NCBI GenBank assembly: GCA_035253585.1
Contig: DATFBY010000095.1
Span: 1 to 49,690 of the forward strand
DNA length: 49,690 nucleotides
DNA from: DATFBY01 sp035253585
GTDB lineage: Bacteria; Gemmatimonadota; Gemmatimonadetes; Gemmatimonadales; Gemmatimonadaceae
Direction: 5' to 3'
Below, piece by piece: positions 16,229 to 23,687 of the stretch. A program made the position numbers and the translations under genes. The notes below the pieces were generated by a model that was not told the DNA's origin, ran no database searches, and saw only the letters and a list, made by a program, of their open reading frames with translations. Positions within the stretch are counted from its first letter, which is position 1. Every line of letters begins with the position of its first letter.

Positions 16229-17080
16229 ATGACCTCGGTCACGTCCGCTCCCGCTCCTTCGCCCGCCGTCGCGCCCACCGCCGCTCCGCCAGCAAAGAAA
16301 GCGGGCACGCGTCGATTCAAAGTGTGGCGCGGAGACTCGTCAGGCGGGGAGTTCCGAGAGTACAGCACGGAGATCTCCGAGGGGATGGTGGTGCTCGACG
16401 CGATCCACCAGATCCAGGCCGACGATGCCAACGACCTCGCCGTCCGCTGGAACTGCAAAGCCGGGAAGTGCGGCTCGTGCTCGGCCGAGATCAACGGGAA
16501 GCCGAAGCTCATGTGCATGACGCGCATGAGCGACCTGCCAGGCGATGATCCGGTGACAGTCGAGCCGATTCGCAGCTTCCCCATGGTGCGCGACCTGGTC
16601 ACCGATGTCTCCTGGAACTTCCGCGTCAAGAAGCGCATCAAGCCGTTCACGCCTCGCAAGCCTGACGCGCCCGATGGCACCTGGCGCATGCAGCAGGCGG
16701 ACGTCGATCGCGTGCAAGAATTCCGGAAGTGTATCGAGTGCTTTTTGTGTCAGGACGTCTGCCACGTTCTCCGGAACCACGACAAGCACGAGGAGTTCGT
16801 TGGACCGCGCTTCTACGTGCATGTGGCCGCGCTCGAGATGCATCCGCTCGACGTCGCCGATCGCGTGGGCGAGCTCAAGCGCGAGTTCGGCATTGGCTAT
16901 TGCAACATCACCAAGTGCTGCACTCATGTGTGCCCCGAGCACATTACGATCACCGACAACGCGATCATCCCGCTCAAGGAGCGCGTCGCCGATGAGTTCT
17001 ACGACCCAATCGGCCGCCTGACGAAGATCTTCAGTCGCCGGAAGCGGTCGGCGGAGCAAGGCGGAGGGACGGTGCGGTGA
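16229..17080 (+). CDS. sdhB: Succinate dehydrogenase/fumarate reductase iron-sulfur subunit
   Basis: The start is ATG 16229, preceded by AAGGAG; an upstream in-frame TTG (16205) overlapping the DUF418 gene is less likely. The 283-aa protein has a proline/alanine-rich N-terminal extension (about 25 residues). It then shows the [2Fe-2S] ligands (NCKAGKCGSCSAEINGKPKL, then Cys), the [4Fe-4S] set CIECFLCQDVCHV, and CTHVCPEHI with the Cys of ITKCC for the remaining clusters. It carries electrons from the SdhA FAD to the membrane anchor. The stop overlaps the next gene's GTG. Confidence 0.95.
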   Translation: MTSVTSAPAPSPAVAPTAAPPAKKAGTRRFKVWRGDSSGGEFREYSTEISEGMVVLDAIHQIQADDANDLAVRWNCKAGKCGSCSAEINGKPKLMCMTRMSDLPGDDPVTVEPIRSFPMVRDLVTDVSWNFRVKKRIKPFTPRKPDAPDGTWRMQQADVDRVQEFRKCIECFLCQDVCHVLRNHDKHEEFVGPRFYVHVAALEMHPLDVADRVGELKREFGIGYCNITKCCTHVCPEHITITDNAIIPLKERVADEFYDPIGRLTKIFSRRKRSAEQGGGTVR

Positions 17081-17577
17081 CCGAGCTCAAGCCGATCACG
17101 CGCGAGGGTGTGCCGGCGGCGCTCGCCAAGGCGGAGCGCTATCGGCTCATCAACGATCCGTCGTCGGCCGAGAGCATCTGTCTGGATGTACTGGGCGTCG
17201 ATCCGAGTAATCAGGCTGCATTGACGACGCTCATCCTGGCGATCACCGACCAATTTACGGAAGAGCTGGCCACCGGCGTGCAGCGCGCCCGTGCACTCCT
17301 TCCTCAGCTCGCCGACGCTTACCGTCGATCGTACTACGGCGGGATCATCGCCGAGCGGCGCGCGAAAGCACAGCTCCGACTCGGCGGCCCGCAGAGCGCG
17401 AAGATCGCTGCTGATTGGTTTCGCGACGCCATGAAGCTGTACGAGGAAGCCGAGCGGTCGCGCCCTGCCGGCAACGATGAGGCGATCCTACGGTGGAACA
17501 CCTGTGCGCGTCTGCTGGAGCGCATTGGTGAGACGGGCGAGGTCGAGCGCGAGGAGTATCAGCCCGCGCTCGAGTAG
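17077..17577 (+). CDS. TPR-like hypothetical protein coupled to sdhB
   Basis: The 166-aa, mostly helical protein begins at GTG 17077, which overlaps the sdhB stop codon (GTGA). Helix pairs such as AERYRLINDPSSAESICLDVLGVDPSNQAALTTLILA (about 19-55) and ADWFRDAMKLYEEAERSRPAGNDEAILRWNTCARLLE (about 112-148) have tetratricopeptide-like spacing. No catalytic residues are recognisable. Its tight coupling to sdhB suggests an assembly or regulatory role for the complex, but this is inference. Confidence 0.75.
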   Translation: MTELKPITREGVPAALAKAERYRLINDPSSAESICLDVLGVDPSNQAALTTLILAITDQFTEELATGVQRARALLPQLADAYRRSYYGGIIAERRAKAQLRLGGPQSAKIAADWFRDAMKLYEEAERSRPAGNDEAILRWNTCARLLERIGETGEVEREEYQPALE

Positions 17578-17606
17578 CGACCACCTCGGCGCGGGTCGGC
17601 TGTGGG

Positions 17607-18812
17607 TCAGGGCGCGCGCTGATCGGCCGTCGAAAGCTCCACCGCTCTGACGAGCGCGGCGACCAGACCTCGCGGATACGGCGCGGTCACGTTCACTTGA
17701 ATTGCCGCCGCGGTACGCAGACTGGGAACGTACAGCATCTCGGTCGCGTAGCCAGGAAAGAACCCGCTATGGCCGTAGATCGGTCCGAGACGAGTCTCGC
17801 GCAAGATCACACCCAACCCGTAACGCGTGTTGGGGCCGAGCTTCGCCGGAACGCCATCGAGCATTCTTGGCAGCAGCTCGCTCGGAAATGCTTTTCCTTC
17901 GTAGAGCAGCTTCGCCCACCTGGCGAGATCGGCGGTGGTCGAGGCGATCCCGCCGCCCGTCCACTCGAACTGCGGATTGATCCTCAGGCGCCCGCCTTCC
18001 ATCGAGGCGTCGTATCCGCCCAGCTCGTTCCCCGCCCCCGCATACCCCACGACCAGACCGGGGAGCTCGGGCCGATCCGACGGAATCGTATTGCGAAGCG
18101 CGAGCGGCTGAAGTATCCGACGGCGGAGCTCCGTGTAGTAGGGCTGTCTCGTTAAGCGCTCGATGATCATCCCGAGCACGATGTAGTTCGTGTCGGAATA
18201 CTCCCACCCTTCTCCGGCGGCAAAGGGCGCCGCGGTATCGAAGATCAGCGTCAGACGGTCGACTGGCGTCCACTCGCGGAACGGTGTGGCCCGGAGCGCC
18301 GCGGCCGCCGCGGGTTGAAACTCGTAGCGAACGAGACCGCTGGTGTGATTCATCAGCTGCCGAACCGTGATGTGCCGCGCGTTCGGCAACCGCGAGAACC
18401 AGGGCTCGTCGCCCAGATACCGTGAGATCGGCGCATCGAGGTCGAGCTTCCCCTCGCCCACGAGCTGCATCGCCACCGCGGCCACGTAGGTCTTTCCGAC
18501 GCTCCCTTGCAGCAGCTTGTCGGAGGTTCGCATCGCGGTCTTCCGCGTCGTGTCGGAGAAGCCGGCGGCGACAGCGATGACCTCGGCATCGGGGAGCGCC
18601 ACGGCGAGCGTCGCGCCCGGAAAGGCCGCCGACTGCCGGAGCGAGTCGAGCAACGACTGAAGCCGGATGCGGATCGAATCTTTCGGCGCGACCCGAGCGG
18701 CTGCTGCCGAACGAGAGGTCGCTGCCTGCTGTGCATCGGCGGGTGGTGCGACGGTCGACAGTACCGCCAGCATTCCGAGTAGCATCCCGTTGCGCATCGG
18801 AAAACGAAACAT
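17607..18812 (-). CDS. Secreted serine hydrolase, beta-lactamase class C / penicillin-binding-protein fold
   Basis: A signal peptide (about residues 1-28, ending near ADAQQA) precedes a class C-type domain. The SxxK nucleophile motif is GSVGK, the Tyr-x-Asn motif is YSDTN, and a terminal HSG (GHSGFFPG) replaces KTG. Such proteins hydrolyse peptides, esters or beta-lactams; their substrates are rarely predictable. ATG 18812 is chosen; a TTG at 18827 just upstream lies in a GTTAGGC motif and is less likely. It converges on the TPR-like gene (30 bp gap) and lies downstream of the alcohol dehydrogenase gene on the same strand. Confidence 0.85.
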   Translation of the reverse strand: MFRFPMRNGMLLGMLAVLSTVAPPADAQQAATSRSAAAARVAPKDSIRIRLQSLLDSLRQSAAFPGATLAVALPDAEVIAVAAGFSDTTRKTAMRTSDKLLQGSVGKTYVAAVAMQLVGEGKLDLDAPISRYLGDEPWFSRLPNARHITVRQLMNHTSGLVRYEFQPAAAAALRATPFREWTPVDRLTLIFDTAAPFAAGEGWEYSDTNYIVLGMIIERLTRQPYYTELRRRILQPLALRNTIPSDRPELPGLVVGYAGAGNELGGYDASMEGGRLRINPQFEWTGGGIASTTADLARWAKLLYEGKAFPSELLPRMLDGVPAKLGPNTRYGLGVILRETRLGPIYGHSGFFPGYATEMLYVPSLRTAAAIQVNVTAPYPRGLVAALVRAVELSTADQRAP

Positions 18813-18848
18813 CGAATTGTTAGGCAAATGAGGTTACCGCGATGAGGC

Positions 18849-19946
18849 TCACACTGATGAATCGTTAGGCACGATGAGCGCCTTGATCGCCAGGCGGCGC
18901 TCCACCTGCTCGAGGGCTGTTGCGACGCTCGAGAGACCATAGCGGGCCGACACCATTTCGCGCCACGGTTTAATGGCACCAAACTGGTCTGCAAGCTCGA
19001 CGGCGCGGTGGAAGTGCTCGTAGCGAGTGCCCCAACACCCTTGCACCGAAACGTGCTTGCGATTGAGCTGCCAGTGCGGGTGAATCTCGACCGGCCCGTT
19101 GTCGGTATAGTGACCGCACACGACCATCCGGCCGCCATCGCGGAGTAGATCGAGTCCCTGCGACACTGCTTCCGGCGCGCCGCTCGCTTCGATGACTACG
19201 TCGACGCCTCTCCCGCCGGTCGACTCCCGTACTTTCGCCAATCGCTCCTCCGGAGACTCGTCGAGCGCGAGCGCTTCGGTGGCGCCCATCCGCTTCGCGT
19301 ACTCGAGCCTGTCCTTCGGCCCGCCAATGGCGATCACCCGCCCTGCGCCCGAGAGCGACGCCAGTGCCACCACCGACTGACCAACCGGCCCGACGCCGAG
19401 CACGGCAACGGACTCGCCCAGTCGGAGATGCGTGAGATCGATGGCGTGGAGCGCCGTGACGAGTCCGCATCCCCCTCCGATGAACGTTTCCGGGGAAAGG
19501 GACCGCGGCAGCCGGATCATCTTTACCCCCGGTTTGAGCCAGATCGCCTCCGACCAGCCACCGAGCAACCCTTCGTTCGCGCTGTAGGTGATTCCATAGA
19601 CGCGGCGAGACGGGCATCGGTTCGGCTGCATCGTAACCAGGCAGTGGTAGCAGGCGCCGCATGTCTCGTGGACATCCAGGAAGGTGACCACATCGCCTTC
19701 CCGAATCTCTTCGCCGTGCACATCGCGTATCGGTCCCCGCATGTCGCTGACGACGCCGACCGAGACGTGCCCGGGGATGATCGGGAACGGTACGCCGAGC
19801 CGCCCGTGGTAAAGATGTACGTCGGTTCCGCAAACCTCCGAGTACATCGTCCGGAGTAACGCGGCACCCTGCTCGAGCTTTGGAAGCGGGATGTCGCGCA
19901 ACTCGATCGGCGCGAGCGGCGCGGGGAACACGGCAGCGAGCGGCAT
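18849..19946 (-). CDS. Zinc-dependent medium-chain alcohol dehydrogenase
   Basis: The protein has the MDR layout: catalytic-zinc cysteine in CGTDVHLYHG, then GHVSVGVV where GHExxG is usual (Glu replaced by Val), the structural-zinc lobe CGACYHCLVTMQPNRC with four cysteines, and a cofactor-binding GVGPVGQSVVALA. It oxidises or reduces an alcohol or polyol with NAD(P); sorbitol/threonine dehydrogenases are the nearest recognisable relatives. The ATG at 19946 is preferred over a longer frame that would run into hairpin C. The start lies 4 bp from that hairpin, and no Shine-Dalgarno sequence is visible. Confidence 0.88.
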   Translation of the reverse strand: MPLAAVFPAPLAPIELRDIPLPKLEQGAALLRTMYSEVCGTDVHLYHGRLGVPFPIIPGHVSVGVVSDMRGPIRDVHGEEIREGDVVTFLDVHETCGACYHCLVTMQPNRCPSRRVYGITYSANEGLLGGWSEAIWLKPGVKMIRLPRSLSPETFIGGGCGLVTALHAIDLTHLRLGESVAVLGVGPVGQSVVALASLSGAGRVIAIGGPKDRLEYAKRMGATEALALDESPEERLAKVRESTGGRGVDVVIEASGAPEAVSQGLDLLRDGGRMVVCGHYTDNGPVEIHPHWQLNRKHVSVQGCWGTRYEHFHRAVELADQFGAIKPWREMVSARYGLSSVATALEQVERRLAIKALIVPNDSSV

Positions 19947-19950
19947 GTGA

Positions 19951-20032
19951 GGGAAGAGGGAAGCGGGAAGCGGCAAACGCAAGCACGCCGGCTGAATGCC
20001 ATGCGGCTTGCGCTTCCCGCTTCCCTCTTCCC
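19951..20032. repeat. Long intergenic hairpin C made of GGGAAG(A/C) words
   Basis: The left arm (19951-19972, extended by 19979-19984) and right arm (20006-20032) pair perfectly over 22 bp plus 6 bp after a 6-nt bulge. The arms are built from a 7-bp word, GGGAAGA or GGGAAGC. The element fills nearly the entire 89-bp gap between two divergent start codons (19946 and 20036), leaving 3-4 bp on each side. It cannot be a terminator there, and any promoter must lie within it or inside the neighbouring genes. Confidence 0.85.
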
Positions 20033-20035
20033 CAG

Positions 20036-20452
20036 ATGCGTTCCCTTCAGATCCTCGAAACCTGCCTCTACACTCCCGACCTCGCGGCGGCCGAGCGGTT
20101 CTACGTCGATGTCCTCGGCCTCGAGGTGTATTCGCGCAACGAGGGGCGAAGCGTCTTCTTCCGCTGCGGCGACCGCATGCTGCTGCTCTTCAATCCGCAG
20201 CGAACTCGCGTCCGCGATGCGGCGGTTCCAGCCCACGGTACCGACGGACCCGGACATGCCGCCTTCGCGGTGCCTGACAATGAAATCGATTCATGGCGGG
20301 CGCGGCTCGCTCAGTACGACGTGTCCATCGAGCAGGAGGTGAGCTGGCCGCGCGGCGGGCACTCGCTGTATTTTCGCGATCCCGCCGGCAACAGCATCGA
20401 GATCGTGTCGCCTTTGCTCTGGGGCATCAGCGAAGAGTCCCTCTTTCGTTAA
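20036..20452 (+). CDS. VOC (glyoxalase/dioxygenase) superfamily protein
   Basis: The 138-aa protein is a typical single VOC module pair: LETCLYTPDLAAAERFYVDVLGLEVYSRN, then GHAAFAVPDNEIDSWRARL (metal-ligand His) and a C-terminal YFRDPAGNSIEIVSP (metal-ligand Glu). Such proteins use a divalent metal for glyoxalase, dioxygenase or thiol-transferase chemistry. The ATG lies 3 bp after hairpin C and has a pyrimidine-rich leader with no Shine-Dalgarno sequence. The amidase gene follows 11 bp downstream. Confidence 0.88.
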   Translation: MRSLQILETCLYTPDLAAAERFYVDVLGLEVYSRNEGRSVFFRCGDRMLLLFNPQRTRVRDAAVPAHGTDGPGHAAFAVPDNEIDSWRARLAQYDVSIEQEVSWPRGGHSLYFRDPAGNSIEIVSPLLWGISEESLFR

Positions 20453-20463
20453 TCGACGCCATC

Positions 20464-22143
20464 ATGCCGCTCACCGACCGCCGCGCGTTCATGGCCTATT
20501 GCTCCACCCTGGGGCTGGGAGCCACGCTCTTCCCCGCCGCGCTCTGGTCGCGGCTGGCCGCCGGCGCAACTATCTCCGTCGACACCGTGCGCTGCGCCGA
20601 AGAGATCGCCGGCCTCACCTTCGCGCCGGATCAACGCGAGATGATGGTCGAGGAGCTCAACGAGCAGGCCAAGCAGCTCCAGGCGCTGCGCTCGGTCCGT
20701 CTGCCTAACGAGATTCCACCGGCGCTGCATTTCGATCCGGTGCTGCCGGGCATGCGCGTCGAGCCCGGGCCCGGCAAGCGCGAGCGCAGTCGCGTGCGCG
20801 TCCCAGCCGTGTCGGCGAACCTCGAGGAGCTCGCCTTTCTCCCGCTCACGACGCTGAGCGAGCTCGTCAGGCGGAAGAAGGTCACGTCGCTCCAGCTCAC
20901 GCGGATGTACCTCGATCGCCTTCGACGCTACGATCCTACGCTGAAGTGCGTGGTGACCTTTACCCAGGAGCGCGCGCTACAACAGGCACGCGCGGCGGAT
21001 GAGGAGATCCGGCGGGGCAAGTATCGCGGCCCGCTGCACGGAATTCCGTGGGGGGCCAAAGATCTGCTGGCCACCAAAGGCTACCCCACGACGTGGGGCA
21101 CCGGCCCATTCAAGGAGCAGGTGATCGACACCGATGCCACTGTCGTCCAGCGACTCGACGCCGCTGGCGCTGTCCTCATCGCCAAGCTCACGCTCGGCGA
21201 GCTCGCTTACGGCGATGTCTGGTTCGGCGGCATGACCCGCAACCCATGGAAAACGGATCAAGGATCGAGCGGATCGTCGGCCGGACCCGCATCCGCCACC
21301 GCGGCCGGCCTGGTCGGCTTCAGCATCGGCAGCGAGACACTCGGCTCGATCTCGTCACCATCGACGCGCTGCGGCACCACCGGTCTCCGACCGACGTTCG
21401 GACGCGTTCCACGTACCGGTGCGATGGCGCTCTCCTGGTCGATGGACAAGCTCGGCCCGATCTGTCGCTCCGTGGAAGATTGCGCACTCGTGCTCGAAGC
21501 GATTGCCGGACCCGATGGTCACGATCTCACCGTGCGCGATCTCCCCTTCGCCTGGGATGTCACCCGCCCACTTCGCTCGATTCGTATCGGATACGTAAAG
21601 AGCGCATTCGACGCCGATCATCCGACGAAGAAGTGGGACGACGCGGCGCTCGACGTCGTGCGCAGGCTCGGCGTGCCGCTCATGCCGGTCGAGATTCCCG
21701 ATATGCCGTACAGTGCCATACGACCTGTGCTCACCGTCGAAGCGGCGGCCGCCTTCGATGAGCTCACGCGTAGCGGACGTGACAAGGAGATGACGCGACA
21801 AACGAAACAAGCGTGGCCCAACCTCTTCCGCGCTGCTCGTTTCATTCCCGCGGTCGAATACGTGAACGCCAATCGCCTCCGCACCATGGCCATGCAGAAG
21901 TGGGCGGAGCTCATGCGCACTGTCGACGTGATCGTCGCGCCCACCTTTGGCCCGCAGCTGTTGGCGACCAATCTCACCGGTCACCCGGCGGTCATTCTGC
22001 CCAATGGTTTCCGCGATGACGGCACTCCCGTGTCCCTCACCTTCGTCGGCGGCCTCTACCAGGAAGCAACGCTCTGCGCGGTTGCGCATGCCTACCAGCA
22101 AGCCACCACGTTTCATCTGTCGCACCCCTCGCTGAAAGTCTGA
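20464..22143 (+). CDS. Tat-exported amidase (amidase signature family)
   Basis: The 559-aa protein starts at ATG 20464 with a twin-arginine-type leader (TDRRAFMAYCSTLGLGATLF), then a helical segment. The amidase signature fold carries catalytic Lys199 in GAKDLLATKG, the Ser-cis-Ser region in QGSSGSSAG (about 266-274), and the nucleophile region GSETLGSISSP (about 284-294). Family members hydrolyse amides, including aspartyl/glutamyl-tRNA amides; a Tat-exported one probably acts on an external amide. The frame is open further upstream, but that part overlaps the VOC gene and is a shadow. Confidence 0.9.
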   Translation: MPLTDRRAFMAYCSTLGLGATLFPAALWSRLAAGATISVDTVRCAEEIAGLTFAPDQREMMVEELNEQAKQLQALRSVRLPNEIPPALHFDPVLPGMRVEPGPGKRERSRVRVPAVSANLEELAFLPLTTLSELVRRKKVTSLQLTRMYLDRLRRYDPTLKCVVTFTQERALQQARAADEEIRRGKYRGPLHGIPWGAKDLLATKGYPTTWGTGPFKEQVIDTDATVVQRLDAAGAVLIAKLTLGELAYGDVWFGGMTRNPWKTDQGSSGSSAGPASATAAGLVGFSIGSETLGSISSPSTRCGTTGLRPTFGRVPRTGAMALSWSMDKLGPICRSVEDCALVLEAIAGPDGHDLTVRDLPFAWDVTRPLRSIRIGYVKSAFDADHPTKKWDDAALDVVRRLGVPLMPVEIPDMPYSAIRPVLTVEAAAAFDELTRSGRDKEMTRQTKQAWPNLFRAARFIPAVEYVNANRLRTMAMQKWAELMRTVDVIVAPTFGPQLLATNLTGHPAVILPNGFRDDGTPVSLTFVGGLYQEATLCAVAHAYQQATTFHLSHPSLKV

Positions 22144-22283
22144 GCCGAAGAGACGCGCACACGCCGCTGACTCCTTCCTGACAGCGCGACGCAACTATTC
22201 GCCGCGCCCGAGTGTCATATCCCATAGAAGCCGACGCGCTGTGCGTCGCGCCCTGAAATCGTCGCATCGTATGGGAGTGCAGC

Positions 22284-22946
22284 ATGGCAGCCCCCGCATT
22301 CAACACGTCGCGCCTCGTACTCGCCGGGCGCTCTGATGTTTCTTCGCGCATCGCGCGCGATTCGATTCGCGCCGAACACTTGTCAGGCAACGTCGGTGTT
22401 CTCACGCTGGGTGACGGTCGGCTCGATAGCGCGGCGATCGTTGCTGCGATGTGGCATCTCAACGCCACCGATGCGCTCATCATCGATCTCCGCTACAGCG
22501 GCCATCTCGATCCGGCGATCGCCGCGCTCGTCGCCAGCTGGCTGTTCGACACGGCACCGGCGCTCGGCGGCGAGTCCTACGTCGAACCCGGAACGCCGCT
22601 CAGCGTCGAGCCCAGCGATGATCCGGCGCGCTATCTCGACAAGCCGGTGATGGTCGCGCTGGGATCGGCGAGCGGCATCGTGGCCGCCGAGCTCGCGCGG
22701 AATCTGAAGCGACTGCGCCGCGCGATCATCGTCGGCGAGTCGCCGCGCGATGTGTACGTCGCGGCGAACGTCCCGGCGCCGGCGACGAGGGCGCTCAAGG
22801 TCGCGCACCTGGTCGCGCTCAGCTCGCTCCAGCTCCGGCGCTCCTCAGGTGCGACGCAGCTGGCGCTTCAGGCCGCGATCGTGGGAGTTCGGCGCGATCT
22901 CGAGCAGCTTCGCTCGCGAGACTCGCGGCGACGCGCCGCCAGCTGA
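22284..22946 (+). CDS. Degenerate S41-peptidase-like (tail-specific protease fold) protein
   Basis: The 220-aa protein resembles the core of C-terminal processing peptidases: DALIIDLRYSGHLDPAIAALVASWLF matches the LIIDLRxNGGG region, and KPVMVALGSASGIVAAELARNLK the segment with the catalytic Ser-x-Thr-x-Ser. RRAIIVGE matches the strand before the catalytic lysine. Gly-rich and catalytic residues are not clearly retained and no PDZ domain or signal peptide is present, so it may be a pseudoenzyme. A good GGGAG Shine-Dalgarno sequence precedes the ATG. The assignment is by fold pattern only. Confidence 0.55.
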   Translation: MAAPAFNTSRLVLAGRSDVSSRIARDSIRAEHLSGNVGVLTLGDGRLDSAAIVAAMWHLNATDALIIDLRYSGHLDPAIAALVASWLFDTAPALGGESYVEPGTPLSVEPSDDPARYLDKPVMVALGSASGIVAAELARNLKRLRRAIIVGESPRDVYVAANVPAPATRALKVAHLVALSSLQLRRSSGATQLALQAAIVGVRRDLEQLRSRDSRRRAAS

Positions 22947-23111
22947 GCTCGCCGCGCCCTTCGAAGGCCCTGGGAAATTTGGTCAGTTGCAGGCGGCTGT
23001 AACGAATCGTGACACCCCGGGCAATTCGACCGCGGCCCCGGCAATGAACTGTTGCGCAAAGCGTCAGGACGTAGCACACTAGAGGGTCCAAAACCCCCTC
23101 GGAGGCACGTC

Positions 23112-23198
23112 GTGCACGCGAAGCGAGTGTTGCTGGAGGTGGGGACGGTAGCGGTGGGCATCCTGTTTTTCGTCGCCCTGCTCGTCCTCGTTCTCTAG
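23112..23198 (+). CDS. Candidate 28-aa single-pass membrane peptide
   Basis: GTG at 23112 is preceded by GGAGG at 23101-23105. It opens a 28-codon frame reading basic residues first (MHAKRVLLEVG) and then an unbroken hydrophobic helix (VAVGILFFVALLVLVL) that ends at the TAG. A terminator follows about 100 bp downstream, so a short independent transcript is plausible. Neither family nor function is recognised; it could be a small membrane-complex subunit, a regulatory micropeptide or a leader peptide. Confidence 0.45.
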   Translation: MHAKRVLLEVGTVAVGILFFVALLVLVL

Positions 23199-23300
23199 CG
23201 TTCTTTAGCGACACCAACGTCGTAGTTCCGCAGTCGGCAGCCGCCGCATCTCCGCGCGCGCGAGCGCGCGCTCCCCGCTGACGCATCTTGAGCAGGCCAA

Positions 23301-23333
23301 CCCCGCGCGTGAAGCCACGCGACGGGGCGTTTT
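23301..23333 (+). terminator. Rho-independent terminator after the small ORF
   Basis: CCCCGCGCGT pairs with ACGCGACGGGG around a 6-nt GAAGCC loop with one bulged base, followed by CGTTTT. It would end plus-strand transcripts from the 23112-23198 region and insulate susC from them. Confidence 0.7.
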
Positions 23334-23687
23334 CGCTGCGCGGCCCGCCTTCTGAGCGTCGGCCCGCATACGGTCACGCGGCCTTTGTGACGCCCGTGGC
23401 GCACGTGGCGAGCATGACGGTTGTCCGGTGAAAGTCTGACGATCGTCAACCGCCCGCTCATCCCTACGGCGCGGGAACCGTCACATCGCCCGATCCGATC
23501 AGACCACAACCGTTGGTCCCTCCTCAGGTCCGCAACAGATTCGCGCGCCCGCGTTACGCACCCATGACGCGGGCGCTCGTGCATCTGGTGCTTGGTGCTG
23601 TCACGGCCGCGGTGACACACGCGACCGGACTCGTTAGGCACTCACCTTCCGATCCTCATCACCGATCGGGTCATCCGAGGAGGGAAC

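Larger units (their letters stand above)
22947..23687 (+). other. 741-bp gap upstream of susC: small ORF, terminator and leader
   Basis: This gap contains a 28-codon hydrophobic reading frame (23112-23198) and a rho-independent terminator (23301-23333), listed separately. After them lie about 350 bp in which I find no convincing gene. The leader immediately before susC has a strong Shine-Dalgarno sequence (GAGGAGGGAAC, then ATG) and a GTTAGGC motif at 23633-23639. I could not identify a susC promoter. Confidence 0.6.
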
